DNA from: Candidatus Woesearchaeota archaeon
Lineage (GTDB): Archaea; Nanobdellota; Nanobdellia; Woesearchaeales; ARS49
NCBI GenBank assembly: GCA_018302815.1
Contig: JAGVZE010000008.1
Location: 60,526-124,525 of the forward strand
Direction: 5' to 3'
Length of the DNA: 64,000 bases
Each line of letters opens with the position of its first letter. Position 1 is the stretch's first letter. Both the position numbers and the translations under genes were made by a program. A model generated the notes under the pieces. That model saw nothing but the letters and a program-made list of their open reading frames with translations. It was not told where the DNA came from and ran no database searches. Shown piece after piece: positions 52,415 through 62,001 of this stretch.

Positions 52415-54038
52415 TCTCGAACCCCGTCAAACTAATCTGACCTTCCCTATCAACATGCTCTTTTTTCTCAACCTTATGCGCTTCTTTATGAGCTTGGATG
52501 TACTCCTTGTTCTTCTCAAGCATATTGCGCATGCATTCAATTATACGCTCCTTGCCAGTGCCGCTGAGCTTCGCGAGCGCCTGCGCGACTTCCGGAATAT
52601 AATTCTCGAAAATGCTAACTCTTTCCTGCTGGTCCGCAACCCTGCGCTTCTTGTTCACGTAAGCGCCAAGCTTCCTTCCAGCTTCCTGCAAGGCAAGCTT
52701 CATCTCTTTGATTATTTCAGGATAGTGAGCGACAGCCTCTTTAGCCTCGCTTGTGAACGGAGGCCAAACAGAAACTAAAGACACCACGATTGTGAGCGGG
52801 CCCATAGGAATACTACCTTGGCTTTGGCTCAAACCATACGGGCGCCAGTTCGTCTGCACGACTGATTTCGTGCAAGCGCACGCGCCCTGCTGGTACAAAA
52901 GCGGAACACGATTCGCGAAACGAAGCATACGCACAGGCTCATCAGCAGTCTGCGCCCCGCCATACGCGATAGCAACCTCGATAACGAAAGGAATACCTCT
53001 GTAAACATCAGGACTTCTTGAAACCGCAGTGTAAAATTCAGCGTTAATCTCTTTTCTCAAACCCTTCTCTAAAAGTTCTTCGCCAATCGGGCTGATACAA
53101 TCCGTACTTGGAGCGATAATCTTGGTTTTCTTGATGCCCTCGACAAGCTTTTCCACATGAGGAAGCTGCAGTTCATCAGGCTTCATATTAGTGAACAATC
53201 CGCCAGCATCGCAAATATCTTTCGCGGTCTGCGGGCCAACCCTGCTGAATTCCTGCGTTAGGAAACTCTGCAAAGTTCGGCACTCAGTGTTCTTTAGCAT
53301 CTTCAACATGATTCCAAGCTCAACACCATACGGGTGAGGCTTAATCTCAGTGGGCTCTTTTGGAAGATTATCAGTTGCCCTTGCGAAAATAAACTGCTCA
53401 GCTTTTGGATTTGTATAAATAAAAGTCGCGTGAGGATTTCCTATTGCAGTCTGTTTAAGATAGCTATCAACACTCTGATCGCCCTTCTGATACGTCGCGT
53501 CAATATCAAGCTCAATCTTGACGCCTGATTCTTTCTTCTTCCAATCAATCTCCTCTTCCTTCACAATTTCAGGATTGTTAGTTTGCGTGTCAATATGAAG
53601 CTCAAAATACTGCGCTGGCTTATCAGAACCAGTCTTGCTCCAAATCTTAGCAGGCCTTCCAGTAGTCAGCTGCGCGTAAAGAACAGCCGCGGAAATACCA
53701 ATACCCTGCTGGCCCCTTGCCTGCTTCATAGTGTGGAACTTAGAACCATACAACAATTTCGCGAAAATATTCGGAATCTGCTTTTTGATAATGCCCGGAC
53801 CGTTATCTTCAATCGTGATTCTGAAACGATCATTGCCCATCTCGACAATCTGAACATTAATCTCCGGAAGAATCTTCGCTTCTTCACAAGCATCAAGAGA
53901 GTTATCAACAGCCTCCTTGACCACGGTAAGAAGAGCTTTTCTTTTGTTATCAAAACCAAGAAGATGGCGGTTACGTTCGAAAAACTCAGCAACAGAAATA
54001 TCTTTTTGCTTTTTCGCCAACTCATCAGCTTTCGACAT
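52404..54038 (-). CDS. top6B: DNA topoisomerase VI subunit B
   Basis: A 544-residue GHKL ATPase subunit: N-box [14 protein letters not shown]1 DNGPGI, G2 [11 protein letters not shown], then the H2TH and transducer domains with the conserved switch Lys region ([16 protein letters not shown]). Ends in an acidic/basic tail ([11 protein letters not shown]). Starts 1 base after the KH gene. With gyrA also present, the cell carries two type II topoisomerase types. Confidence 0.97.
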   Translation of the reverse strand: MSKADELAKKQKDISVAEFFERNRHLLGFDNKRKALLTVVKEAVDNSLDACEEAKILPEINVQIVEMGNDRFRITIEDNGPGIIKKQIPNIFAKLLYGSKFHTMKQARGQQGIGISAAVLYAQLTTGRPAKIWSKTGSDKPAQYFELHIDTQTNNPEIVKEEEIDWKKKESGVKIELDIDATYQKGDQSVDSYLKQTAIGNPHATFIYTNPKAEQFIFARATDNLPKEPTEIKPHPYGVELGIMLKMLKNTECRTLQSFLTQEFSRVGPQTAKDICDAGGLFTNMKPDELQLPHVEKLVEGIKKTKIIAPSTDCISPIGEELLEKGLRKEINAEFYTAVSRSPDVYRGIPFVIEVAIAYGGAQTADEPVRMLRFANRVPLLYQQGACACTKSVVQTNWRPYGLSQSQGSIPMGPLTIVVSLVSVWPPFTSEAKEAVAHYPEIIKEMKLALQEAGRKLGAYVNKKRRVADQQERVSIFENYIPEVAQALAKLSGTGKERIIECMRNMLEKNKEYIQAHKEAHKVEKKEHVDREGQISLTGFENDE

Positions 54039-54039
54039 C

Positions 54040-54582
54040 TTACAATAACCTCATTTCTTTCCTCTTTTTCTCCAACCAACGATACACATGAGCATGCGGG
54101 CTTCCGCCAAGCAAACTCTCAACCGCCCTTCGCGCGTTGACCATCTGCTCAGCAGGACCTATGATTCCAACTGTCTTTCCGAAAATGCAGACAGTCGTCT
54201 GCGTCAACTCCTCAATTGTCTTGCGGCTCTTGCCGCCTTCGCCAATCACGCGGCCCCGAAGACGCTCCAAGTCAGCTGCGTTGCGTGAATAATCCTGAAT
54301 GCTCACCATATCAAACGAGTAATCCTGCTTGAGAAGCTGCATCGCAATCTCGGGATTGAAACCTCGCCCTATGGCTCGCACTATCTCACGGCATAAGTAC
54401 AAAAGAAGCGCATCTTTTCCAGTGATACGAATATCGCCCTCTGCGCTGTCGATACCAAGCTTTGTCTTGGTTTCGCGCTCAAGAGCACGCTTCATCTCGC
54501 CCCTAGTGCCAATCAATACAGCGATGCGCTCCTTAGGGATGCGCAACTCATATGCAAACTCCTCGATAGGAGTGGAGGCCAT
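54040..54582 (-). CDS. KH-domain ribosome-assembly protein, Dim2/Pno1-like
   Basis: A 180-residue protein with two KH domains: KH1 around [20 protein letters not shown] and KH2 around [19 protein letters not shown], both with a GxxG loop. The size and C-terminal [20 protein letters not shown] match archaeal Dim2 (Pno1/Krr1-like), which helps mature the 16S rRNA 3' end and, in the family, stimulates RIO1. A RIO1-type kinase is encoded 2.4 kb away. Co-directional with top6B and 1 base away. Confidence 0.9.
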   Translation of the reverse strand: MASTPIEEFAYELRIPKERIAVLIGTRGEMKRALERETKTKLGIDSAEGDIRITGKDALLLYLCREIVRAIGRGFNPEIAMQLLKQDYSFDMVSIQDYSRNAADLERLRGRVIGEGGKSRKTIEELTQTTVCIFGKTVGIIGPAEQMVNARRAVESLLGGSPHAHVYRWLEKKRKEMRLL

Positions 54583-54621
54583 AAATTGAGAACTTGAGCA
54601 GGCCTTTTTAAACGTTACGAT

Positions 54622-55170
54622 TCACCGCGGATTTGTCCCCTCAATACTACGATAAATCTCGTTCAAACGCCTAACCAAAGATTCGTATTTATTCTGCAGA
54701 ATCAGAGGATTATTGTCAAAATCCTGACCGCTATCGCACGCCCTATTGCACGTTCCGTCTATATGTTCATCAAGGACTATCGTCGGATATCCTCCTCTTG
54801 CGCGATCCACTTTCACTCTAATCTGATTTTGACACCAATTTGAATCGCATGGCGCGTCAACACCATGCTCGAGAACTACGAGTATATTATACAAATCCAT
54901 ACTCACAGGGTCCATAAACTGCGCAGTCTTATCGTTATTCTCCCCACGAAGATAGTAAATGCCGTCATAAGCACCTTCTTCGCGCCAAATACGCTCTGCA
55001 AGTTCACGAGCCTGTCTTGCAGGTTCGGTCCAAATAGACGTTAAGTCCGCTGTAGAATCAACAGGCGCAACAGCAGTGGTTATGGACGTTTCGCAGTCCT
55101 GGCTTGCGGAAGGCACAATCGCGGGCTGGCAGCCAGCCAAAAACGCAAGAGAGAACAGTGTTTTTCGCAC
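54622..55170 (-). CDS. Putative lipoprotein
   Basis: A 182-residue exported protein with a lipobox-like LAGC (residues 11-14, MRKTLFSLAFLAGCQPA), then four or more cysteines (APCDSNWCQNQ, GTCNRACDSGQ). The body reads like a soluble hydrolase-like domain but I recognise no family. It is divergent from the transglutaminase-like gene, sharing the 55171-55292 promoter region. Confidence 0.72.
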   Translation of the reverse strand: MRKTLFSLAFLAGCQPAIVPSASQDCETSITTAVAPVDSTADLTSIWTEPARQARELAERIWREEGAYDGIYYLRGENNDKTAQFMDPVSMDLYNILVVLEHGVDAPCDSNWCQNQIRVKVDRARGGYPTIVLDEHIDGTCNRACDSGQDFDNNPLILQNKYESLVRRLNEIYRSIEGTNPR

Positions 55171-55219
55171 AAAAATTCAGATGATTATTATGTATAAATA
55201 TTAGTCGGTCTCCGAGTGC

Positions 55220-55245
55220 TATTTGTCACTTTTAGGTGACTAAAT
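55220..55245. promoter_or_regulatory. Dyad between the lipoprotein and transglutaminase-like genes
   Basis: ATTTGTCAC-TTTTAG-GTGACTAAAT is a near-perfect inverted repeat just upstream of the GATTTAAATA box (55251-55260); GGTGA-TTAA recurs next to the start codon. It could be an operator for the surface-protein gene. Confidence 0.45.
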
Positions 55246-55292
55246 AGAAAGATTTAAATAGGTTTAATTTTTACTACCTTTGGGTGATTAAT

Positions 55293-56909
55293 ATGATGAT
55301 AAAGAATGCAGTAAAAAACGCGATCGCGGCAGGAACCGTACTTTGCGGCCTTGCAATGCCTGCAAAAGCAGACGATATCACGCTCAGTTATGACTACATA
55401 GAGAACGCCAGCAGAGCGCCATGTTCAGTACAGAGATCAGGCTTCATAGACGGATTCAACTCGTATAAGCAGATACGCGAGTCTGACAACCATGCTGATT
55501 TCATCCAAAGAGCAAATCAAGCGGAACTTTCAACCGAAGACAAAATCGCTCTTTTGAGCTATCTGGGAGGCAGGGCTGGAGATAATTATGACGATTCAAA
55601 TACATTTGAAAAGGTCTCCCTTGACCGCATTTTTGGCGGCATACAGACATTAGTCGAAACAGGAGAAATAACACCAAGCGGCGCCATGTGCGGAGGAATC
55701 CATGATTTCATACGCGAAAGCGCCCAAGGCCTTGGCCTGCAGGCGGCAACCTATTCGGGCAGAATGGGAGCTGAAGGCAACGGACACATCTTTGCCAGCG
55801 TGCTTGGCGAGGACGGCTTTGTAAATATTGATTACGATGAGCTCGTGCGCACAGGAACATTCAACTTCTATCGCGCGCTCGACCTTGCACAACAGGTAGA
55901 AGGAAGCACTGTATTCGCGCACCACGTTTACGACGATAAATTCTTATTTCGGCGCATAACACCTGATGGACAGAGATTCTTTAGATTCATACAAGTGGAT
56001 CCATCACTCGACTCTTTCATCGGACGCGTGGAGAACGGATTGCAATTCAGTCCAGGAGCGCACATAACCCTTGGCAACACAGAAGTTTCTGCAGGGTACG
56101 AGTTAAAGCCATACGAGCAAGTCCCAATATCATTCACATTCAAAGCAGGAACAATGTTCGGACAACCAAACGGCGCTCTGGATAGGGCTGAAATGTTTGA
56201 AGCGCTCGGTCGCTGGGATTTCCAAATCAGCGACGCTCCATGCGATATCGATTTTGATTTTCGCGCAGGACTTGTATACGGACTATTCCATCAAGCGAAA
56301 ACACAAAAATCGCTGATAGCCTTGGCGGATGGACAGTTATCTCTGGCAGTTGAACTACCAGAAGATCAAAAAGTAAAACTCTATATTCGAACAGTATTCG
56401 CAGTAGATATGCTTGGAATCGAAGACAGCGAAGGATCAACAGGAGTGGTTCATCTTTTTGACTTAAACGCAATGCTCGCATACGAAAGCGGCGTTTTGAA
56501 CCCTTACGCAGCGATACAACTTATGGGCGGAAGCAATAATGTGCAAGAACAAAGCTCAGCTTTACACGTGGGCGATGTGGAAGCAGGATTGATTTGGAAA
56601 ACTCCGTTGGCAAATATCCGCACAGCAGGACGACTCGCACCTGAAGCGCTTGTAGCAAGACTTGGCGTTGAAACAGACCGCTTTGGACTTGACCTTCGCT
56701 ACGGTCATGGAAGACAAGGAGTGTTCACGCCTGACTTCATAGAGGCAGATGCGCACGGACGAATCATACTACAAGATATCATGCCGGCGCATCCATTAGC
56801 AAACAGAACATCTCTTGAAGGCAAAGTGGGAGTTCGCCACGAACGATGGAGCAACGGCGAAGAAAACAACCAAGGAACAGCCCAGCTCACGCTTCAAATA
56901 GAGTTCTGA
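55293..56909 (+). CDS. Exported transglutaminase-like protein with beta-barrel-like C-terminal half
   Basis: A 538-residue exported protein. After a signal peptide (AIAAGTVLCGLAMPAKA) the N-terminal domain has a Cys-His-Asp triad spaced as in transglutaminase/protease folds: C133 (GAMCGGIHDF), H165 (GNGHIFASV), D180 (VNIDYDEL). From about residue 255 on, the sequence shows alternating hydrophobic/polar strands with Gly and aromatic residues at the ends (ITLGNTEVSAGYELKPY, IDFDFRAGLVYGLF, FGLDLRYGHGRQGV) and finishes TAQLTLQIEF, ending in Phe like bacterial outer-membrane barrels. Such a barrel would be unexpected in an archaeon. Start ATG 55293 (or 55296). Confidence 0.75.
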   Translation: MMIKNAVKNAIAAGTVLCGLAMPAKADDITLSYDYIENASRAPCSVQRSGFIDGFNSYKQIRESDNHADFIQRANQAELSTEDKIALLSYLGGRAGDNYDDSNTFEKVSLDRIFGGIQTLVETGEITPSGAMCGGIHDFIRESAQGLGLQAATYSGRMGAEGNGHIFASVLGEDGFVNIDYDELVRTGTFNFYRALDLAQQVEGSTVFAHHVYDDKFLFRRITPDGQRFFRFIQVDPSLDSFIGRVENGLQFSPGAHITLGNTEVSAGYELKPYEQVPISFTFKAGTMFGQPNGALDRAEMFEALGRWDFQISDAPCDIDFDFRAGLVYGLFHQAKTQKSLIALADGQLSLAVELPEDQKVKLYIRTVFAVDMLGIEDSEGSTGVVHLFDLNAMLAYESGVLNPYAAIQLMGGSNNVQEQSSALHVGDVEAGLIWKTPLANIRTAGRLAPEALVARLGVETDRFGLDLRYGHGRQGVFTPDFIEADAHGRIILQDIMPAHPLANRTSLEGKVGVRHERWSNGEENNQGTAQLTLQIEF

Positions 56910-57623
56910 TCAAGCAATTATTTTTTTCATTATTTCTTTCTCATCACATTTTACGCCGAACTTCTTGAACAGAAAGCAGACGTTATGAATGTCGCGCTCC
57001 AAAAACATCTTCGCGTTAGGATTATCAAGAGGAGTTGATTGCGACATATCGATGAATACTGGTTTATCGTCGAGATTCAGGATATTGAACCCGCTCAAAT
57101 CAGCGTGAACAAGACCTGCCTTGTAGAGCTTTCTCATCTGGTCCACAATATCATCAAAAAATTTCTGCGGATCCTTTGGAGGATAATTCTTAACTTTCTG
57201 AGCCGCGCCCTCGGCGTCACCGATAAATTCCATGACCAAAATGTTATCCATAAACGAGTACACGGTAGGCACCCTAAGCTTCGCCTCCCTTGCTTTTAGA
57301 AGATTACGATATTCCCTATGAGCCCAAGCGAAAATAACGTCCCGCCTTCGCTTAGATGTACCGATATACCTTGGATCAGCCTTCAAATAATCATACATCC
57401 GATTGAAATCGCAGGTCTGAAGGCGGTAGATTTTGACGACCCTAGTCTCATCGCCGTGCCTTGCCGTGAACACATTAGATTCCTTGCCGATGCTCAAAGG
57501 ACTTGAGAGCCCTTCGAAATAACCCTGAGACATCAGCTTGAAAATGTTCCTTTCAGTAAACAAATCAAACACGTTATTGAGAGTCTTGTACTTCTCCTTC
57601 TGAACAGTTCCCATACGGGGCAT
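56910..57623 (-). CDS. rio1: RIO1-type serine/threonine kinase
   Basis: A 237-residue RIO kinase. Phosphate-binding loop SIGKESNVF (STGKEANV in relatives), catalytic loop VHADLSGFNIL and metal-binding FIDMSQS. The RIO1 group is favoured over RIO2 because no N-terminal winged helix is present. It acts in late 40S/30S assembly. The start MPRMGTVQKEKYK is at 57623, with another Met four codons later. A GACGG tract lies directly upstream. Confidence 0.93.
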   Translation of the reverse strand: MPRMGTVQKEKYKTLNNVFDLFTERNIFKLMSQGYFEGLSSPLSIGKESNVFTARHGDETRVVKIYRLQTCDFNRMYDYLKADPRYIGTSKRRRDVIFAWAHREYRNLLKAREAKLRVPTVYSFMDNILVMEFIGDAEGAAQKVKNYPPKDPQKFFDDIVDQMRKLYKAGLVHADLSGFNILNLDDKPVFIDMSQSTPLDNPNAKMFLERDIHNVCFLFKKFGVKCDEKEIMKKIIA

Positions 57624-57654
57624 AGAAATATTCAGGAATTGAGGGTATATAAAG

Positions 57655-57775
57655 GGGATGGACGGCGGAAGTAGGACGGATGGATGGCAGACGGATGACG
57701 GCGGGACGGAAGACAGTAGGACGGCTGACGGACGATGGCAGGAAGCAGGACGGACTACTGTAGGACGTGGGAAGC
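57655..57775. repeat. GACGG-rich degenerate tract 2
   Basis: About 120 bases with eight GACGG pentamers, TAGGACGG units and very few T, in the same strand sense as the tract at 33544-33669. It lies immediately upstream of the RIO kinase start, in a 550-base intergenic region that also holds the structured block before dnaG. No gene. Confidence 0.8.
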
Positions 57776-57904
57776 AAAAATATTTGGTGCTCAGTAATCG
57801 GTAATTAGTATTATCTGCGGTTTATCTATGGCTTAGAACATACTCCTTAGTGAGTTGCGATTTCATAAGCTTTATAAATCCTCAAAACGTCAATTATTTA
57901 CATT

Positions 57905-58160
57905 AGAAAAGGTCATATTCACGGCCCTTCACGAGAGTACCCAATGGAGCGTTGGCGAACGCCTTGCTGTGAGCTTGGGGGTTAGTGTTAAGGGCTACAA
58001 GACCTTTTCTGAACACAAAACACAAAATTACGCCGAAAAAAGAACGAGCGTACCTTACAATCACAAGATCACAAGGTAAATGCCAAAAATGAGTCAAAAC
58101 CAACCTGAAAATCAATAAGCGGGCTGATTTAGGCTTATTTTTGACAAAACTCGTTCTTTA
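57905..58160 (+). ncRNA. Candidate structured RNA or leader upstream of dnaG
   Basis: TTTATAAATC (57871-57880) is a TATA box about 30 bases before a set of nested perfect stems: AAAAGGTC (57907-57914) with GACCTTTT (58001-58008); inside it GCCCTT (57924-57929) with AAGGGC (57990-57995) and the GGC-GAAC-GCC hairpin (57954-57963); then a second domain closed by AAAGAACGAG (58039-58048) and CTCGTTCTTT (58150-58159), containing TACCTT/AAGGTA, GTCAAAA/TTTTGAC and AATAAGC/GCTTATT (58114-58139, followed by T's). It ends 20 bases before the dnaG start. It lacks SRP RNA, tmRNA-like and RNase P core sequences. It could be a leader element or an independent RNA. Confidence 0.62.
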
Positions 58161-58179
58161 AGGTGAATTGGGGGCAACC

Positions 58180-59439
58180 ATGGGAAAAATCAGTCCAGTA
58201 TCATCTAAATACATTGTCAACGCCGTCATAGAAATCGACGGTGTCGTCGACCGACCAGACGTAATAGGAGCCATCTTCGGACAAACCGAAGGACTCCTAG
58301 GAGAAGAACTTGAACTACGAGAACTCCAACGCTCAGGACGAATAGGAAGAATAGAAGTCAATATCGATGTAAAAGGCGGCAAGGGAATAGGCCAAATAAT
58401 AATCCCAAGCAGCCTAGACAAGAGCGAAACAGCAATCGTAGCCGCTGCGCTCGAAGTCATACAAAGAATCGGCCCCTGCAACGCTAAAGTCAAAGTCCAA
58501 AATATCGAAGATGTCCGAATAAGCAAAAGACAATTCGTCATCGAACGAGCAAAACAACTACTTCGCCAGCTCATGGATCAAGTCATGCCTGACAGCCAAG
58601 AGCTCGCAGAAGAAGTCGCTCATTCTGTTCGCATAATGGAAGTCACAGAATACGGGAAAGATAGATTGCCAGCAGGACCCGATGTTGAAGACAGCGAAGA
58701 AGTCATCGTAGTCGAAGGCCGAGCTGACGTCGTGAACCTGCTAAAGCACGGATTCAAAAACGTTATCGCGATGAACGGAACATCGGTTCCTCAAACAATT
58801 ATCGAACTCTCGCGCAGAAAAGACCTCGTCGTATTCGTCGACGGAGACCGCGGAGGAAACCTAATCCTTCGAGACCTCTTCAACGTAGCCGAGATAGACT
58901 TCGTGACAAGAGCGCCTGACGGCAAAGAAGTAGAAGAACTCGCCAAGAAAGAAATCCACAAAGCGCTGCGCTCAAGAATCACAGTAGAACAGGCAAAGCT
59001 GGAGCTCTCACATATCGATACGAGCCAATCATTAAGAAAGCCAGTCATGATGAGAACAACAGCTCCACCTGCCGCGCGAGGAGCAGTTCCTACGCGAGCG
59101 CCAATGGGAACCATCCCACGGCCAGTGGCAGTGAAAGCAGCTTTGAAGGACGACGAGAAAAAAGCACTCGGAACAGTACTTGAAGGGCTCATCGGAACAA
59201 AAGGCGCATGCCTACTCGATGAGAAAATCAACGTCCTTGGTAAAGTGCCTCTTGCTGAACTTTCAAGCACGCTCAAAAGCCTAAGCAACGGAGTCTACGC
59301 AGTAGTCCTAGACGGAGTCGTTGAACGAGAACTCGTCGACGTCGCCGAACGAGGAAGCGTAAAACACCTAGTCTGCATGGACACGCGCGTAAAGCCGATG
59401 GAAAGCAGAGTAAACATAATCACAGCCGCAGAGCTGTGA
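58180..59439 (+). CDS. dnaG: DnaG-type primase
   Basis: A 419-residue archaeal DnaG: N-terminal MGKISPVSSKYIVNAVIEI, the Toprim core (EEVIVVEGRADVVNLLKHG with the conserved Glu, then VVFVDGDRGGNLIL) and a C-terminal extension with a helical linker (IPRPVAVKAAL). Archaeal DnaG is a poly(A)-type RNA-binding subunit of the exosome as well as a primase. ATG at 58180 has GTGAATTGGGGGC upstream. The structured block lies directly before it. Confidence 0.95.
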   Translation: MGKISPVSSKYIVNAVIEIDGVVDRPDVIGAIFGQTEGLLGEELELRELQRSGRIGRIEVNIDVKGGKGIGQIIIPSSLDKSETAIVAAALEVIQRIGPCNAKVKVQNIEDVRISKRQFVIERAKQLLRQLMDQVMPDSQELAEEVAHSVRIMEVTEYGKDRLPAGPDVEDSEEVIVVEGRADVVNLLKHGFKNVIAMNGTSVPQTIIELSRRKDLVVFVDGDRGGNLILRDLFNVAEIDFVTRAPDGKEVEELAKKEIHKALRSRITVEQAKLELSHIDTSQSLRKPVMMRTTAPPAARGAVPTRAPMGTIPRPVAVKAALKDDEKKALGTVLEGLIGTKGACLLDEKINVLGKVPLAELSSTLKSLSNGVYAVVLDGVVERELVDVAERGSVKHLVCMDTRVKPMESRVNIITAAEL

Positions 59440-59540
59440 TTTAGTTTTTATTTTTCATTTATTTTCTTCTCTTTTTTTCAATTTTTCTTCCCAAACGCCC
59501 AAACCTTTAAAATAAACCCCTGCCATAGTCCTATCTAAAG

Positions 59541-60872
59541 ATGGTGTACGAAATCATTCTCGGACGAGAGGAAAAAGATCAGAAGAAATACGGAACAGAG
59601 GCAGCCATCCTCATAGGAAAGCACTACGTCAAAATGGGGCAGGTAAGCACGCTATCGCAGCCAGTCTATTTGGACCTCACCAAAGCTCATGTCGTGTTCG
59701 TTTGCGGAAAACGAGGTTCAGGAAAATCGTATTGCATGGGAGTAATCGCAGAAGGAATATCCAAACTGCCCGAACAGTACCGCGAAAAACTATCAGTCAT
59801 AATGCTAGACACAATGGGAATCTATTGGACGATGAAATTCCCAAACAACAAAGACGAGGCCCTGCTCAAAGAATGGGGATATGAGGGAGCGCCAATCGAG
59901 AACGCGCGAGTCTACACTCCTTACGGCTTCTTCAACAAATGGAAAGAACAAGGCATCCCAACAGACAAAGCATTCGCGCTAAACCCTGCGGAGCTCACGC
60001 CCGACGATTGGAATCTGAGCTTTGAACTAGAATCAAGCAACCCTGTCGCGGTATTTATTGAGAGAATAGTATTGGATCTTAAGAAAAAAGCAGAACCATA
60101 CGATATCCCTGACATAATCAAGATAATAGATTCAGATCAAAGCGAAGATCGAACCATAAAAAACGCCGCGCGCAACAGATTCATCTCAGCCCAAGAATGG
60201 GGACTCTTCTCGCCGAACGCGACACCCATAAAAGAACTCGCCCAAGGAGGCCAAGTCACAATACTCGACATGAGCCCATACGCCACAATGCCGAACGGCT
60301 GGAGAATAAAACAACTCGTCATGGGAATTGTCTGCATGAAACTATTCATTGAACGAATGCTCGCGCGAAAAAACGAAGAATTCGCAGCAGTACACCAAGC
60401 CCAGCACTATCTTTTGGAAGAACACGAAGACCCTAAAGAAAACAAAATGCCAATCTGCTGGATAATGATAGACGAAGCCCACGAGTTTTTGCCATTCTCA
60501 GGAAAAGTAGCGAGTTCTGACGCTTTAATAACTCTTTTGCGAGAAGGACGACAGCCCGGAATCGCGATGGTAATGGCAACACAACAGCCAGGCAAAATCC
60601 ACACAGACGCAATGACACAATCAGACGTCATCCTAGCGCACAGACTAACAGCCAAAATAGACACCGACGCGCTCGGAGCGCTGCTTCAAAGCTATCTTAG
60701 ATCCGGACTCGACAAAGAGCTCACCAACTTGCCTAGAATGGCAGGAACCTGCATAGCAGTAGACGATGTCAATGAAAGGATGTATCCAATGAGAATACGC
60801 CCGCGCTTTAGCTGGCACGGCGGAGGAGCGCCATCAATCATACAAGAGAAAAAAGAAGCATTCAAGTTCTAA
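59541..60872 (+). CDS. herA: HerA-like helicase/ATPase (DUF87)
   Basis: A 443-residue FtsK/HerA-clade ATPase: Walker A CGKRGSGKSYCMG, Walker B WIMIDEAHEFLPF, and a sensor near LREGRQPGIAMVMATQQP with the C-terminal arginine region. HerA with NurA resects DNA ends; nurA is not adjacent, and the Mre11/Rad50 genes are not seen. TTTAAAATAA near 59505-59514 is the promoter box. The gap 59440-59540 holds nothing else. Confidence 0.92.
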   Translation: MVYEIILGREEKDQKKYGTEAAILIGKHYVKMGQVSTLSQPVYLDLTKAHVVFVCGKRGSGKSYCMGVIAEGISKLPEQYREKLSVIMLDTMGIYWTMKFPNNKDEALLKEWGYEGAPIENARVYTPYGFFNKWKEQGIPTDKAFALNPAELTPDDWNLSFELESSNPVAVFIERIVLDLKKKAEPYDIPDIIKIIDSDQSEDRTIKNAARNRFISAQEWGLFSPNATPIKELAQGGQVTILDMSPYATMPNGWRIKQLVMGIVCMKLFIERMLARKNEEFAAVHQAQHYLLEEHEDPKENKMPICWIMIDEAHEFLPFSGKVASSDALITLLREGRQPGIAMVMATQQPGKIHTDAMTQSDVILAHRLTAKIDTDALGALLQSYLRSGLDKELTNLPRMAGTCIAVDDVNERMYPMRIRPRFSWHGGGAPSIIQEKKEAFKF

Positions 60873-60936
60873 AGCGCATTAATAATCTATCAATGAAGAA
60901 ATAATTAATTAAAAAAATAAAAGATAAAAAACAAAA

Positions 60937-61749
60937 CTACTTCGCACAAGGCGGAACGAAATCAACATCCTTCAAGCCGTTGAATTTCAAATCATTGAAC
61001 TGGTGCTTGATTTCAGAACCATCCGTAGAAGTTATAACAATCTTGTGCGGAATTCCATAAGTATCATCAAGCCACATGCTCACTTCATTTCCATCCTTCT
61101 GATACTTGATGTAAGTCACACTGCGCTCATTGAACGTCTGAGGACCCACAACCTTTGCTGAAGATTGAATGTCAAGAAGCCACTCTTTTGGAGTCAATGG
61201 TACGTTCAAAGATTCGACATCCACGTCAAACTTCTTATTAGTGTTGTCAACGTTGTGGCTCTTGCACCTGCTCAATTCCTCGCAGCAGCCAATAGCATCG
61301 TTCACATAGATAGTATCGAAGTAACCATCACGCACGTAATAATTCTCCTCATACTTCTTAACTTTCATTTTGTCGCCTTTCAACAGATATGTGTCAAGGA
61401 ACAAGTTCTTAGTTGCGGTTCCGCCATACAAATACTGCATACTGGTGAGCTTCTCTTCTGCGCGCTTAAGCAAGTCGCGAATCTGCGGGCTTAACTGCTC
61501 TTTAGGCGCGGTCACGGTAGTCGTCGAAGACGAATCAACACGCTCGCTAGGAAGCGGCCTTACAGGCGCAGTCACTCCAATTGCGGGCTCTTGCTGAGCT
61601 ACCGGCTCTGTAACCTGGCTTTGCGCAGGAGAACTTTGAACTCCTTCTGAACCAACCTCGCTCTCAATCGGCGTTTGTTCAACCACTGTAGGCGCTTTCG
61701 CGCATGCTACAAGAAGCAGCAACAATACAATAACAAAACTCTTTCTCAT
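60937..61749 (-). CDS. Lipoprotein with LolA/TraN-like fold signs
   Basis: A 270-residue exported lipoprotein: signal peptide ending VACAK (Cys16), a long Ser/Pro/Glu/Thr-rich linker (residues ~20-95), then a domain starting ISPQIRDLLKRAEEKLTSMQ-like helix, with beta strands (YYVRDGYFDTIYVND) and four cysteines (IGCCEELSRC, VPPCAK). The organisation resembles outer-membrane lipoprotein-carrier-like domains found in archaea (family inference). Followed by a small membrane protein upstream. Confidence 0.75.
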   Translation of the reverse strand: MRKSFVIVLLLLLVACAKAPTVVEQTPIESEVGSEGVQSSPAQSQVTEPVAQQEPAIGVTAPVRPLPSERVDSSSTTTVTAPKEQLSPQIRDLLKRAEEKLTSMQYLYGGTATKNLFLDTYLLKGDKMKVKKYEENYYVRDGYFDTIYVNDAIGCCEELSRCKSHNVDNTNKKFDVDVESLNVPLTPKEWLLDIQSSAKVVGPQTFNERSVTYIKYQKDGNEVSMWLDDTYGIPHKIVITSTDGSEIKHQFNDLKFNGLKDVDFVPPCAK

Positions 61750-61762
61750 ATCAAATCCCTCC

Positions 61763-61966
61763 CTACTTTCTTCTCTTAGACCTGAGCTGTTCTGTCTCAG
61801 GCCCTGAAACCATCGAAATCAAACTCGCCACAAACATGCAAGTGAACACTAATCCGAACGCGAACGCCCAATTAAGCGAAAAACGCGGAATATAAAGAAC
61901 ACTCACCAAAAAGCCAACCATGGCCGCGACCATGAATGACGTGTTAAGCGGAGCTACATTACCCAT
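61763..61966 (-). CDS. Small membrane protein
   Basis: A 67-residue protein with two hydrophobic helices (MVAAMVGFLVSVLYI and WAFAFGLVFTCMFVASLIS) and a basic end (QLRSKRRK). Lies 13 bases upstream of the lipoprotein gene on the same strand, so it probably shares its transcript. Start MGNVAP at 61966; two more residues if the upstream ATG is used. Confidence 0.68.
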   Translation of the reverse strand: MGNVAPLNTSFMVAAMVGFLVSVLYIPRFSLNWAFAFGLVFTCMFVASLISMVSGPETEQLRSKRRK

Positions 61967-62001
61967 ACACACAAAAACGGCTCAGGGGTATAAATATGTT
62001 T

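Noticed and set aside
57574..57777. Ser/Pro/Arg-rich minus-strand frame over the GACGG tract
   Set aside because: Its composition simply follows from the CCGTC repeats; no other coding signal.
57855..58079. 74-codon plus-strand frame before dnaG
   Set aside because: It coincides with nested perfect stems spaced from a TATA box; the structured-RNA reading explains the sequence better.
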